In this document: positions 34,366 to 43,687 of the stretch, piece after piece
Layout: each line of letters starts with the position of its first letter
Position numbering within the stretch: the first letter of the stretch is position 1
Assembly (NCBI GenBank): GCA_050692915.1
Contig: JBOGVU010000005.1
Location: 1 to 63,886 of the forward strand
Source: CALAEC01 sp050692915
GTDB taxonomy: Bacteria; Actinomycetota; UBA4738; CALAEC01
Length of the DNA: 63,886 nt
Direction: 5' to 3'
Program-made: the position numbers and the translations under genes
Notes under the pieces: model-generated
What the model saw: only the letters and a program-made list of their open reading frames with translations
The model's database searches: none
What the model was told of the DNA's origin: nothing

Positions 34366-35874
34366 GTGGCCGGGTTGAATCTGTTGGTAAGGAACGCTCA
34401 GATTGTGACCCCAGGCGGGACCCATCCCGGCTCCATCCTGATCGCCGGAGGGCGGATCGTCGGCATCGAGGCGAGAGACGAAGAGTTCACTGCGGATCGC
34501 GTCATCGACGCCGGCGGCCGGTACGTGCTCCCGGGGCTGGTGGATCCCCACAGCCATGTGGGCGGCAAGTACGCGTTGGAGCAAGATTTCCGCACCGAGA
34601 CGCCAGGCGCGGCCGCCGGGGGCGTGACCACGGTTGGACTGATTCACGGTTCGGCGCGGGCCACTTGGGACTACAAGGAGTTCGTCACGGAGGACGACGT
34701 CACGCCCTGGTCCGAGGCCTACCCGGTGGCACGTGAGATTGGCGAGAAGACCTCGGTGGTGGACTTCTTCTACCTTCCGACCATCAACGTCTGGAAGCAG
34801 GTCGAGGAGATCCCCCGGTTGGCCGACGAGTTCGGGTTCTGCGGCTACAAGTTCTATGCCAACCTGAAGAATCCCGAGACTACAAACGTCGGTGAGAAGT
34901 GGAAGCAGCGGATGGGAAACCCAGGCACCTGGGACGACGCCATGATCTATGCAGCGTTCGAGCAGCTCGGGCGAATCGGACCCGCTGGCGTGGCCCTAGT
35001 GCACAACGAAAACCAGGAAGTGGCGTCGATCTTTAAGCGCCGGCTTATGGCCGAGGGACGCAAGGATCCCCAGGCGTGGACCGAGCGCTCGCCCGGCTGG
35101 CTGGAGGCCGAGCACGTGATCCGCTACGCACGGTTCGCCAGGGAGGCGGGAGTTCGCTTCTACGTCCTGCACCTCACCTCTAAGGAAGGCGTCGAAGCAT
35201 GCGTCCAGGCCCGCGCGGAAGGCACAGACATCATCGTGGAAACTTGCCCGCATTACCTGACCCTGACCTGCAACGACCCGCCCGGCAATCTCCTGAAGGT
35301 CAACCCCCCGATCCGGTACCAGGAGGACAACGAAGCGCTGTGGCGGGCAATCCAGGATGGCGTCATCACGTGCATCGGAACCGACCACGTGGTTTCGAGC
35401 ATCCACGAAAAGCTGGAGCGCGGCGACACCGCTGATCGGCAGACCAATCCGCGCGAGGACATCTGGTCCACCGGCTCGGGTTGCGTCGGATGGGACACCC
35501 TGCTCCCGGTGATGCTCAGCGAAGGTGTGCACAAGGGGCGCATCTCCATCGAGAAGCTGGTGGAGATCTGCTGCCAGAACACCGCCAGGACCTTCGGCCT
35601 CTTCCCCCGAAAGGGGGCCATCCAAGTTGGCGCGGATGCCGACCTGGTAATCCTGGATTTCGACAAGAGCCAGACCATGCGCGCGGACATGCTCCACTCT
35701 CACTGTGACTTCACATGGTTCGAGGGCAGAGAGCTCAAGGGCTGGCCGATGACCACGCTTGTCCGAGGCGAAGTAGTCTATGAGAACGGCGAGGTGATCG
35801 GCGAGCACGGCTACGGCCGGGCCATCGCCCGACGCTCCGACCATGAGCTGTTCCCGGTAGAGGAGGTCGTCTAA
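34366..35874 (+). CDS. Dihydropyrimidinase/hydantoinase-like cyclic amidohydrolase, copy A
   Basis: 502 residues from GTG 34366 with an AAAGGAGG ribosome-binding site. The binuclear site is intact: HxH in LVDPHSHVGG, a Lys in CGYKFYANLK for carboxylation, His in ALVHNENQE and YVLHLTSKEG, and Asp in IGTDHVVSS. ETCPHYLTLTC is the family signature. These enzymes open 5- or 6-membered cyclic ureides and imides to carbamoyl amino acids. A paralogue at 57.96 kb shares the same 13-base leader AGGAGGCCACGTG. It begins a plus-strand operon of seven genes. Confidence 0.87.
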   Translation: MAGLNLLVRNAQIVTPGGTHPGSILIAGGRIVGIEARDEEFTADRVIDAGGRYVLPGLVDPHSHVGGKYALEQDFRTETPGAAAGGVTTVGLIHGSARATWDYKEFVTEDDVTPWSEAYPVAREIGEKTSVVDFFYLPTINVWKQVEEIPRLADEFGFCGYKFYANLKNPETTNVGEKWKQRMGNPGTWDDAMIYAAFEQLGRIGPAGVALVHNENQEVASIFKRRLMAEGRKDPQAWTERSPGWLEAEHVIRYARFAREAGVRFYVLHLTSKEGVEACVQARAEGTDIIVETCPHYLTLTCNDPPGNLLKVNPPIRYQEDNEALWRAIQDGVITCIGTDHVVSSIHEKLERGDTADRQTNPREDIWSTGSGCVGWDTLLPVMLSEGVHKGRISIEKLVEICCQNTARTFGLFPRKGAIQVGADADLVILDFDKSQTMRADMLHSHCDFTWFEGRELKGWPMTTLVRGEVVYENGEVIGEHGYGRAIARRSDHELFPVEEVV

Positions 35875-35922
35875 GGGCGAAGGACTTGGAACGCGGCCCG
35901 CGAACCGGAAAGGGTGTTTTCC

Positions 35923-36606
35923 ATGCTCGATACGCTGCAGAAGAAGGTGGATCAGCGGCACGCCGCCCTGATCGTGGTAGACGTGCAGAACGACTTCTGC
36001 GCACCTGGAGGGATGATGGAGCGGGAGGGTCTGGACCTGAGTCTAGTACACGACATGATTCCCCGACTGCAGAAGCTCATCGAGGCGAGCCGCCGGGCCG
36101 GCATCTTCACCGTCTACATTCAGAGTATCTACGGGTTAGCCGGCAACGAATATCTGTCCGAATCGTGGCTCGAGCAGGCGCGGCGGCGGCGCAAGGGCAG
36201 CTATACGGATTATCCAGTGTGTGCCAGGGGGTCGTGGAACGGCGATTTCTACGAGGGAATCTCGCCAACCGAGGGCGACGTCATCGTGAACAAGCATCGG
36301 TTCGATGCGTTTGAGGGCACGCCGCTGGACCTCATTCTTCGCTCAAAGAACATCCGGACTGTGCTCGTGACCGGAGTCGCCACGAACGTCTGCGTGGAGA
36401 CCACTGCCCGCCGCGCGTTTGTGATGGACTATCACGTGGTGTTCGTCGGGGATTGCGCAGCGACCTACAGCCCCGAGGAACAAGCCATGACCCTACGAAA
36501 CATCGATCGATACTTCGGCCAGGTCGCAACACATGATGAGGTCATCGCTTGCTGGACGAACCGGGCCAAGAGCGCACGCCGACGGTCAACTGCCGGTGCA
36601 GCGTGA
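35923..36606 (+). CDS. Isochorismatase-fold amidohydrolase, copy 2
   Basis: 227 residues from ATG 35923 (an in-frame GTG at 35914 is less well spaced from GGAAAGGG). The triad is complete: Asp in IVVDVQNDF, Lys in VNKHRFDAFEGT and Cys in VATNVCVETTARRA. The FEGTPLDLILRS segment is close to RutB and N-carbamoyl hydrolases. Following a dihydropyrimidinase-like enzyme it is the natural candidate to remove a carbamoyl or amide group from the ring-opened product. Confidence 0.9.
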   Translation: MLDTLQKKVDQRHAALIVVDVQNDFCAPGGMMEREGLDLSLVHDMIPRLQKLIEASRRAGIFTVYIQSIYGLAGNEYLSESWLEQARRRRKGSYTDYPVCARGSWNGDFYEGISPTEGDVIVNKHRFDAFEGTPLDLILRSKNIRTVLVTGVATNVCVETTARRAFVMDYHVVFVGDCAATYSPEEQAMTLRNIDRYFGQVATHDEVIACWTNRAKSARRRSTAGAA

Positions 36607-36639
36607 GCACTTAGATCACCGTCGGAAGGAGAGGGACGC

Positions 36640-37395
36640 ATGCGGCTTGTTGATCTCAGTCATCCGGTCAGCATCCACTCGCCGGGGTGGATCGGGTATC
36701 CGGGCCTGAAGCTCTGGTACCTGCAAACCCATCAGACCGACGGGATCGTGGCCCAAATCGTGGAGACCCCACTGCACGTGAGCACGCACCTGGACGGGGA
36801 GATGCACGGCTACTCGGGAGGGAAAGATATCGCCTCGATACCCCTCGAGCGACTGTACGGCGAGGGCGTGGTCGTGGACGTCTCCGGGGTCGGCGAGTGG
36901 GGTATCTACACACCCGAACTAATCGAGTCAAAGGTGGAGGTCAAAGAAGGCGACATCCTTATGGTGCACACCGGCTGGTGGCGCCACTATGTCGGGATGC
37001 CCGAGGAGGACCTCCTCCGTTACTTCTGTCGCCACCCCGGCCCTAGCCCCGACATGGTCCAGTGGATGATCGACAAGAAGCTCAAGTGGATGGGGATCGA
37101 CGCTGGCTCCGCGGACCACCCGATGAATACCTCGATCCGTCGCAAGCGGCCGGAGCTGGTCCCCGAGTATGAAGAGCGATTCGGGGTGAAACTGGAGAGG
37201 CAGTGGCCCGAGCGCGACCTGTTCTTCATGCACCATGACCCGTTCCGGCACGGAATTGTCCATGCCGAGAACGTGGGGGGCGACATTGGACAACTCCTCG
37301 ACCAACGCTGTGTGATCGGGGCATTTCCATGGAAGTTCGAAGGCGGCGAATCCTCGATCTGCCGCATCGTCGCCTTCGTCGAAGACGGCGGCTGA
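36640..37395 (+). CDS. Cyclase/SCYR-family metal-dependent hydrolase, copy A
   Basis: 251 residues from ATG 36640 with a good GGAGAGGG ribosome-binding sequence. It belongs to the family of kynurenine formamidase (KynB), isatin hydrolase and 'cyclase' proteins. The metal motif HxGTHxDxxxH appears as HVSTHLDGEMH, so the usual Gly-Thr is Ser-Thr. The segment GIDAGSADHPMN is shared with copy B. Members hydrolyse N-formyl groups or lactam rings. It is 33 bases after the isochorismatase-fold gene. Confidence 0.87.
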   Translation: MRLVDLSHPVSIHSPGWIGYPGLKLWYLQTHQTDGIVAQIVETPLHVSTHLDGEMHGYSGGKDIASIPLERLYGEGVVVDVSGVGEWGIYTPELIESKVEVKEGDILMVHTGWWRHYVGMPEEDLLRYFCRHPGPSPDMVQWMIDKKLKWMGIDAGSADHPMNTSIRRKRPELVPEYEERFGVKLERQWPERDLFFMHHDPFRHGIVHAENVGGDIGQLLDQRCVIGAFPWKFEGGESSICRIVAFVEDGG

Positions 37396-37418
37396 CCCGG
37401 GGGAAGGGTACACACAAC

Positions 37419-38306
37419 GTGAAAGGGGGCGGCGCAGAGTTGCTGGTCGCTGCGATCCAGATGGGGTCCACCCTGGGCGATCCGGATGGAAACCGAGAAC
37501 GAGGAGTGGGATGGCTGCGGCGGGCCGCGGAGGAGGGCGTGGGACTCGCCGTGCTCCCCGAGCTCAGCGTGAGCGGATACGCCCCGGCGACTCGCGAGGA
37601 CGCCCTCCGCATGGCCGAGCCCGTTCCTGGACCGTCGGTGGAGGCCTGGGGCAAGGTGGCCCGCGAAGCCGGGATGATGGTGGTCGGCGGGCTCACCGAG
37701 CGGGAGGGCGACCGATGCTACAACGCCGCCGTGGCAGTGAACCTCGACGGGAGCGCCACCATCTACCGAAAGGCGCACCTGTTCGAAGGGGAACGCAAAG
37801 TCTTCGATCCCGGCGACACCGGATTTCCCGTGATCGACGCCCCGTTCGGAAAGGTCGGTGTTCTGATCTGCTACGACCTCCGGTTCCCCGAGGCGCTCAG
37901 GACCCTCGCCGTCCGCGGCGCCCAGGTGGTGGCAGTTCCCACGGCGTGGGTCACCCTGACGGGCCGGCGTAGCGATGACCGCGGCGTGTCGATGCAGGCC
38001 TACTGTGCGCAGGCGCTGGCAAGCATGAACCGGGTATTCATGATGTGCGCCGGCATGATTGGCCGGTTCCGCGACACCGAGTTCCTCGGCAACAGCCTAG
38101 TGACCGACGTCACCGGGTGGCCGCTGGCCGGGCCCGCGGATGACCGGTCGGAACGGCTCGTGCTGGCTACAGTCAATCCAACCCAGGCCTTAAGCAAGGC
38201 CATAACGCCGGAAAACGACTTGTTGGCGGACCGCCGCCCCGAGCTCTACGAGACGGGAGGTCCGGGATCCCCGGGGTCGTTTGCCCCGAACGGCGTGAGT
38301 GCGTAG
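37419..38306 (+). CDS. Nitrilase-superfamily carbon-nitrogen hydrolase, copy A
   Basis: 295 residues from GTG 37419; the open frame upstream belongs to the cyclase shadow. The Glu-Lys-Cys triad is present: Glu in VLPELSVSG, Lys in YRKAHLFEGE and Cys in LICYDLRFPEA. This subgroup includes beta-ureidopropionase, N-carbamoyl-amino-acid amidase and omega-amidase. Position after hydantoinase-like and isochorismatase-fold genes supports hydrolysis of a carbamoyl or amide intermediate. The cupin gene follows in the same frame after 27 bases. Confidence 0.9.
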   Translation: MKGGGAELLVAAIQMGSTLGDPDGNRERGVGWLRRAAEEGVGLAVLPELSVSGYAPATREDALRMAEPVPGPSVEAWGKVAREAGMMVVGGLTEREGDRCYNAAVAVNLDGSATIYRKAHLFEGERKVFDPGDTGFPVIDAPFGKVGVLICYDLRFPEALRTLAVRGAQVVAVPTAWVTLTGRRSDDRGVSMQAYCAQALASMNRVFMMCAGMIGRFRDTEFLGNSLVTDVTGWPLAGPADDRSERLVLATVNPTQALSKAITPENDLLADRRPELYETGGPGSPGSFAPNGVSA

Positions 38307-38333
38307 AGGTCGGGCGACGGCGGGAGGGATACA

Positions 38334-38660
38334 ACGAGCACACGACCCGATGGGCATGTCAAATGGGCCGCGCTGACGGAGACTGCGCCGCATGAAGGTG
38401 TTCGCTCGCGGAGGCTCGACTCTCAGGCCCTGACAATCATCCGCTACGAACTCGACCCGAAGGCGACCTATCCGCCCCACAGCCACGAGCACGAGCACTA
38501 CCTCCTGAGCTTAGCCGGACAGGCATTGGCCGCCCTCGGAGACCTGACCCTCGAGCTGAGGCCGGCGGATCTCATCCTGGTGCCGGCGGGCGTGGTCCAC
38601 AGCACCACAGCGGGAGCGGCTGGCGCCACATTCCTAAATATCGGTCCGCGCCGATCATGA
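38334..38660 (+). CDS. Small cupin-domain protein with apparent ACG start
   Basis: 108 residues. No ATG, GTG or TTG exists in frame between the nitrilase stop and the cupin core, but ACG at 38334 sits 5-6 bases after GGGAGGG and would give a natural N-terminus (STRPDGHVKWAAL). Cupin motif 1 is PPHSHEHEHY and motif 2 is PADLILVPAGVVHS, so metal-binding His residues are kept. Small cupins act as metal-dependent isomerases, oxygenases or sensors. The start may be a genuine non-AUG codon, a mutated ATG or a sequencing error. It lies 22 bases before the deaminase-like gene. Confidence 0.65.
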   Translation, partial: TSTRPDGHVKWAALTETAPHEGVRSRRLDSQALTIIRYELDPKATYPPHSHEHEHYLLSLAGQALAALGDLTLELRPADLILVPAGVVHSTTAGAAGATFLNIGPRRS

Positions 38661-38682
38661 TGGAAGGGAAGAGGAGGCGTAG

Positions 38683-39918
38683 ATGGATCTGATCATTCGG
38701 AACGCGAAGCTCCGAGACCGCGAAGGAACCGTTGATATTGGGATCGAGGGGGAGAGGATCGAGGCGATCCGCGATCGCATCGACGAACAGCCGGACACCG
38801 AAATCGATGCCGAGGGCGACTTGACTACCACGAGCTTCGTCAACCCCCACATGCACGTAGACAAGTGCCTCATGGCCAGTACGATGCGCCAGAACGAGAG
38901 CCAGACGCTGCAGGAGGCCATCCTCATCACCTGGGAGTTCAAGCGAAACTACGAGACTGAGGACATCGTGGCTCGGGCCGGCCAGATCGTGGAAGCAGCG
39001 CTCCGGAACGGCACCACGGCCATGAGGATGTTCGCGGACGTCGACACCATCGGTGGCCTTGCGCCGGTCGAAGGAGAGCTCGAGACGAAGAACCGCTTCG
39101 GCCACCTCATGGACCTCGAGGTGGTGGCCTTCCCCCAGGAGGGCATCATCCGCAACCCAGGCACGGAGGAGCTCATGCGCAAGGCTATGGACATGGGCGC
39201 TGACGTCGCCGGGGGGCTCCCTTGGTACGAGCGGACCGACGAGGAGGCCCGGCGGCACATCGACATCGTGTTCGACATCGCCAAGGAGTTTGGCAAGGAT
39301 ATCCACATGCTTGTGGACGACACGGATGACCCGACCTCGCGCTCGCTTGAGTACCTGGCGGTGAAGACAATCGACGAGGAGTATCAGGGCCGGGTCACCG
39401 CCAGCCATTGCGGCGCTCTGGCCGCCTACGACGACACGTACGCGGCCAAGGTGATCTCCTTGGTCGAGGAGGCGGGCATCTCTATCTGTTCCAACCCTCA
39501 TATCAGCCTGGTCCTCTCCGGCCGCCGCGACAAGGAGCCCATCCGCCGGGGCATGACCCGGGTAAAGGAGCTGCTAGCGGCTGGGGTGAACGTCTGCTCA
39601 GGGCAGGACGATGTTCACGATCCCTACTACCCGTTCGGAAAGGCCGATCAGCTCGAGGTAGCCTTCATCGCCGCCCACGCTACCCACCTCACCTACCCGA
39701 CCGAACTCGAGACTGTGTTCGACATGGTGACCACGAACGGTGCGCGCGCGATGCGACTGGACTGGCATGCTCTCGAGGAGGGGAAACGCGCGGACATCGT
39801 GATCTTCCAGGCGAAGACGCTCGTGCATGCCCTGCGACTCCAGGCCCCTCGCCGGTACGTGATTCGCAAAGGCAAGGTGGTGGCGAGGAGCCGACTAGAC
39901 TCCGAGATCGTAGGTTGA
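38683..39918 (+). CDS. Cytosine deaminase-like amidohydrolase
   Basis: 411 residues from ATG 38683 with a GGAAGAGGAGG ribosome-binding sequence. It is close to CodA-type enzymes: metal HxH in VNPHMHVDK, HCGALAAYDDTY, TRVKELLAAGVNVC and the Asp-bearing GQDDVHDPYYP. From memory of CodA, the catalytic Glu three residues after the third metal His is replaced here; the region reads IHMLVDDTDD with two extra residues. It therefore may not deaminate cytosine. It probably acts on an N-heterocycle or cyclic amide. Confidence 0.82.
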   Translation: MDLIIRNAKLRDREGTVDIGIEGERIEAIRDRIDEQPDTEIDAEGDLTTTSFVNPHMHVDKCLMASTMRQNESQTLQEAILITWEFKRNYETEDIVARAGQIVEAALRNGTTAMRMFADVDTIGGLAPVEGELETKNRFGHLMDLEVVAFPQEGIIRNPGTEELMRKAMDMGADVAGGLPWYERTDEEARRHIDIVFDIAKEFGKDIHMLVDDTDDPTSRSLEYLAVKTIDEEYQGRVTASHCGALAAYDDTYAAKVISLVEEAGISICSNPHISLVLSGRRDKEPIRRGMTRVKELLAAGVNVCSGQDDVHDPYYPFGKADQLEVAFIAAHATHLTYPTELETVFDMVTTNGARAMRLDWHALEEGKRADIVIFQAKTLVHALRLQAPRRYVIRKGKVVARSRLDSEIVG

Positions 39919-39928
39919 GCACTGGCGC

Positions 39929-40930
39929 ATGACTGTCGTCGACATTCATTCGCACCTCTTTCCGCGCTCCTACATCGAGCTGCTTCGTCGGCGGAACACG
40001 CCACCGCGCGTGGTCGGGGAGCGGGGCGATGAGCGTCTGGTGACGTTCCCCGAGGAGACCGGTAACACTGGCCGCCCCATCACGGAGGCGTTCTGGGATG
40101 TCGGCGTGAAGCTCGCCTTCATGGAGCAGGAAGGGATCGACCAGACGCTCGTCACCCTCGGTAACCCGTGGCTCGACCCGTTCCCCGACGGCCTGGACGT
40201 GGCCTGGTCGTTGAATGAGGAGTTCGCTGCGCTGGCGACATCGACCGGCGGCCGCATCCTGGGCGCCGGGGTTCTACCACTGGATCTTGAAGACGCCCTC
40301 CGGGTGGCTGAGGAAGTGGCCACCGCCGAAGGCCTGTTCGGGTTGGTGGCCGGCCCGAGGATCTGCGACCGGACCTTGGACGACGCCGCACTCGATCCTC
40401 TTTGGACCTCGCTCGAGCGTCTTGAACTTCCCCTGCTCATCCACCCGAAGGGTGAGCGAGCGCTCCACGACTTGGGCGGTTACGGCGGGGCCCTGCCCGT
40501 AGGGATTGGGTTTCCTTTCGAGACCACCGTAGCGGTAGCCAGGCTTACGCTGGCCGGGGTCTTCGAGCGTCACCCGGGCCTCCGGTTGGTGGCCTCGCAC
40601 GGTGGAGGGACCCTCCCTTACCTCGCGGGTCGGCTCGACATGGTGTGGCGGACGAACGAGCACCTGCATGCCCGTCTGCAATCGCCTCCCAGCGAGAGCC
40701 TCCAACGTCTGCACGTGGACTCGCTCGTGTACGCACCCCGCGCCATCCGGGCCGCGACGGACCTCGTCGGTACAGGGCGGATGATGTTCGGTACCGACCA
40801 CCCGTGGTCTTCAAGTAGCCGCGACGCGGTGGACGCCGCACTGGAGGGCGAGCAGCTCCATGCAGTTCTGGGAGGCACGGCTACTGTGGTCTGGGGCCTT
40901 CCCTCCCCTAAGCTCCGTTCCCCTCACTAG
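39929..40930 (+). CDS. ACMSD-like amidohydrolase, copy A
   Basis: 333 residues from ATG 39929. It belongs to amidohydrolase family 2 (aminocarboxymuconate-semialdehyde decarboxylase-like). Metal ligands are visible in VDIHSHLFP, LLIHPKG, LVASHGGG and FGTDHPW. Family members decarboxylate or hydrolyse carboxylated ring-opened products without redox. A paralogue of similar length closes block B. The end overlaps the oppositely oriented ABC ATPase by 23 bases. Confidence 0.88.
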   Translation: MTVVDIHSHLFPRSYIELLRRRNTPPRVVGERGDERLVTFPEETGNTGRPITEAFWDVGVKLAFMEQEGIDQTLVTLGNPWLDPFPDGLDVAWSLNEEFAALATSTGGRILGAGVLPLDLEDALRVAEEVATAEGLFGLVAGPRICDRTLDDAALDPLWTSLERLELPLLIHPKGERALHDLGGYGGALPVGIGFPFETTVAVARLTLAGVFERHPGLRLVASHGGGTLPYLAGRLDMVWRTNEHLHARLQSPPSESLQRLHVDSLVYAPRAIRAATDLVGTGRMMFGTDHPWSSSSRDAVDAALEGEQLHAVLGGTATVVWGLPSPKLRSPH

Positions 40931-41690
40931 AGACCCCTGGCCGGCGGGCGACGTCACTCTCAAGCTGCTTCCAGATCCGGTCCACGTAACCTACAAACGC
41001 CATGGTTCGTTTCACCTCGAGGCCGCGGGGCCGGTCGATGGCAATCGGGAGCTCCGCCTTTACTCGCCCTGGTCGGCCGGTGAAAACGACCACTCGGTCT
41101 GAGAGGTACACGGCCTCGTCGATCTGGTGGGTAATGAACACCACGGTCTTCTTCGTCTGCTCCCAGATCCGGAGAAGTTCCGCCTGCATCATCTCGCGCG
41201 TCTGAGAATCCACCGACGCGAACGGCTCGTCCATAAGCAGCAAAGCTGGCTCGATTGCCAGGGCCCGCGCCAGGTTGGCGCGCTGCTTCATCCCACCGGA
41301 CAGTTGGTACGGGTACTTCTCTTCGAAGCCGCTCAGGCCCACGAGCTCGATGTACTCGCGCGCCACCTGACGCCTGGCACGCTTCCCGAGACCGCGGATC
41401 TCCAGCCCGAAGGCCACGTTGTCGATGGTGGTTCGCCACGGCAAGAGACTGTCCTCCTGGAAGACGGTCGCCCGGCCGCTGGACCCTTCGCCGAGTAGCA
41501 CGTGGCCTTCCGACGGCCGCAGCGCGCCCGACAGGACACGGAGCAGGGTGGTCTTCCCGCACCCGGAGGGCCCGACGACGCTGGTGAACTCACCGCTGTC
41601 AACGGAAAAGCTCACGTCGCGGAGGGCCCAAAAGGCCTCCTCCCCCGAGCCGAACTCAAGGGATAGGTTCTCGACAGCGATCTGGCTCAC
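40908..41690 (-). CDS. NitT/TauT-type ABC transporter ATP-binding protein, set 1
   Basis: 260 residues from GTG 41690, which overlaps the permease stop as GTGA; an in-frame start 7 codons upstream is less likely. Walker A is GPSGCGKTTLL, the signature is LSGGMKQRANLARAL and Walker B is LLMDEPFASVD. It belongs to the SsuB/TauB/ThiZ group that imports sulfonates, nitrate, pyrimidine precursors and similar solutes. It completes a contiguous three-gene importer with the next two genes. Confidence 0.93.
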   Translation of the reverse strand: MSQIAVENLSLEFGSGEEAFWALRDVSFSVDSGEFTSVVGPSGCGKTTLLRVLSGALRPSEGHVLLGEGSSGRATVFQEDSLLPWRTTIDNVAFGLEIRGLGKRARRQVAREYIELVGLSGFEEKYPYQLSGGMKQRANLARALAIEPALLLMDEPFASVDSQTREMMQAELLRIWEQTKKTVVFITHQIDEAVYLSDRVVVFTGRPGRVKAELPIAIDRPRGLEVKRTMAFVGYVDRIWKQLESDVARRPGVSSEGNGA

Positions 41691-42577
41691 ACCACGCTCC
41701 GTGTACTCCACCAGGGCACCGCGATACGCTGGGCCAGGCGCATCAGCGACGTGAGCCCCAGAGTAATCAGCGTTACCGTCAGCACCGCCGCCAGTAGATT
41801 GTCCATCCGAAGAGTCGTACCCGACAGCGTGATCAGGAAGCCGAGGCCCTCTCGGGAAGCCAGCAGTTCACCGATAATCACGCCCAGGAACGCCCGCCCT
41901 AAACCCATCCGCAGTCCCTCGATCAGCGAGGGGAGCGACCAGGGCAGGACCACCGATCGAAGTACGTGACGCCATCCTCCCCCGAACGATCGGGTCATCT
42001 CTACCAGCTGTGGGTTTACGGACATGATGCCCGTCGCTGTGTTGATCCAGGCGGGGATGAAGCAAGCGAACACCGCCAGAGCGATCTTCGAGCTGAGATC
42101 CAGGCCGAACCATACGAGGAAGATGGGGAACACCGCGGCGAACGGCACTGCCATAAGCACCGTAATCCAGTGCTCGGTCATCTGCCGGAACAGCCGGCTC
42201 AGCCCCGCAGCGATACCGCCGAGGACTCCGATCACGGAGCCGATGGTGAACCCGATCGAGAGCTCGATCATGCTCACACGGGTGGCCTCCAGCAGTGTCC
42301 CGCTTCGGAGCAACTCCCAGAATGCCACCACGGTGTCCATGAAGCTGGCGAACACGAACTTGCTGGAGATACGACCGACGACTTCCCAGACGGTCAGGCC
42401 GATCACCCAAGACAGCAGGACAGGCAGATACCGTGTGACCCGGCCCTTCCGCATCCGCGAAAGCGCGCCCTTGGTGCCTCTCGTGGGAGCGCTCGTGATG
42501 ACCACAGCCCGTCCCGGTGCCGAGGCATCACCTCGATCGTTCACGACGGGGGAACGATCACGCAGCAGCTGACTCAA
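41687..42577 (-). CDS. NitT/TauT-type ABC transporter permease, set 1
   Basis: 296 residues from TTG 42577; GTG 42544 is an alternative that avoids the 20-base overlap with the binding-protein gene. About six membrane helices, with the EAA loop NPQLVEMTRSFGGG. The N-terminal 45 residues are basic and cytoplasmic. It pairs with the ATPase (GTGA overlap) and the lipoprotein. Confidence 0.9.
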   Translation of the reverse strand: MSQLLRDRSPVVNDRGDASAPGRAVVITSAPTRGTKGALSRMRKGRVTRYLPVLLSWVIGLTVWEVVGRISSKFVFASFMDTVVAFWELLRSGTLLEATRVSMIELSIGFTIGSVIGVLGGIAAGLSRLFRQMTEHWITVLMAVPFAAVFPIFLVWFGLDLSSKIALAVFACFIPAWINTATGIMSVNPQLVEMTRSFGGGWRHVLRSVVLPWSLPSLIEGLRMGLGRAFLGVIIGELLASREGLGFLITLSGTTLRMDNLLAAVLTVTLITLGLTSLMRLAQRIAVPWWSTRSVV

Positions 42578-43556
42578 GATAACTGTTGTCGATCAGCTCC
42601 TCCAGATTCAATGATCCCACATCGATGTCTTCGCCCGCGAACTCGAAGAAGTCGAAGGCGGGCTCGAGATCATCGGGGGTCAGGGAGTCCAGTGAGTACT
42701 GCTCGAATCCTTCGGCCGAGTCATAAGAGAGCTCGACGTCCTCCTGCGGCAGCCCCTCGCCGGTGGCCAGCACCGCCTCGATGACCGCGTCGCGGTTCTC
42801 CGGATTCTGCATGAACAGGATGCCGTCCTGGGTGGCCCGGATGAACCCGACCAGCGCGTCCTCGTTCGCCTCCGCGAACGTGCGCGTGGTCTGAATAGCG
42901 TTCCACGGATAGCTTCCCAGCGCCTCCGGTGGCCCCAGAACGTTGAAATCGCCGGTCTGTTCCGCCTCCAGCAAGGCCCCGACCCCGAACATTCCCCCGT
43001 CAATCTCGCCGCTCTCCAACTGAGCCAGCGCCGCACCATCGTCCTCGATCGGGACAAACGTGACGCTGTCGGGATCCACCCCGTTCTCCTCGATGAAGCG
43101 GCGAGCCAAGAACTCGTCCGTGCCGAACCCCGCGGATCTAAGCGTGGCGCCCTCAAGGTCGGCCACACTAGTGATGTCCGGTGACACCATGAGGCCGTCG
43201 GTGACGGTGTCCATGTGTGGAGCCACGAACAGGATGTCCTTCCCCTGCGACGCGGCTATTAGACCGCTGTCGGCGCCGTCGCTCAGCACGTCAACCTGCC
43301 CGCCCGCCAACAGTTGCCCTCCGTCGAAGGTGAATGTCATGTTGACTTCGACGTTTTCACGGTCGTAGAAGCCTTGATGGTCCGCCACAAGCATGGGCCA
43401 GATTGGGATGCTAAAGGGCGGGATGCCGGCGAGCTCAATCGTGGCCGCACCCGAACCATCGCCCCCGGATGTGGTCTCCTCACTGCATGACGCTCCGGTG
43501 AGCACCGCCACGCCGACCAAACCCAGAACTTTCAGCCTGATGCGTCGCCCCGCCAT
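42558..43556 (-). CDS. Substrate-binding lipoprotein of NitT/TauT-type importer, set 1
   Basis: 332 residues from ATG 43556, chosen for its spacing from AGGGGGG. The lipobox is LTGASC, followed by a Ser/Gly-rich linker. The mature fold is of the SsuA/THI5/NMT1 type (PMLVADHQGFYDRENVEV, later LEGATLRSAGFGTDEFLA). The family binds small aromatic or N-heterocyclic acids, sulfonates or pyrimidines. It is the first gene of the set 1 transporter and follows block A tail to tail. Confidence 0.9.
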   Translation of the reverse strand: MAGRRIRLKVLGLVGVAVLTGASCSEETTSGGDGSGAATIELAGIPPFSIPIWPMLVADHQGFYDRENVEVNMTFTFDGGQLLAGGQVDVLSDGADSGLIAASQGKDILFVAPHMDTVTDGLMVSPDITSVADLEGATLRSAGFGTDEFLARRFIEENGVDPDSVTFVPIEDDGAALAQLESGEIDGGMFGVGALLEAEQTGDFNVLGPPEALGSYPWNAIQTTRTFAEANEDALVGFIRATQDGILFMQNPENRDAVIEAVLATGEGLPQEDVELSYDSAEGFEQYSLDSLTPDDLEPAFDFFEFAGEDIDVGSLNLEELIDNSYLESAAA

Positions 43557-43687
43557 CGGCACACCCCCCTAGGTGTCGTGACCACCCGGGCCTTGTGCCT
43601 CATGGTGTTTGGGGGGGCCGTGACCGGGCAAGGGTCGGCGGCCACAACTCCGGCATCGGAGGATGTGGAGGACTGCCAGGTAGCGCC

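Noticed and set aside
34360..34371. GGCCACGTGGCC palindrome as an operator
   Set aside because: It overlaps the ribosome-binding site and GTG start, and copy B has the start context without the full palindrome.
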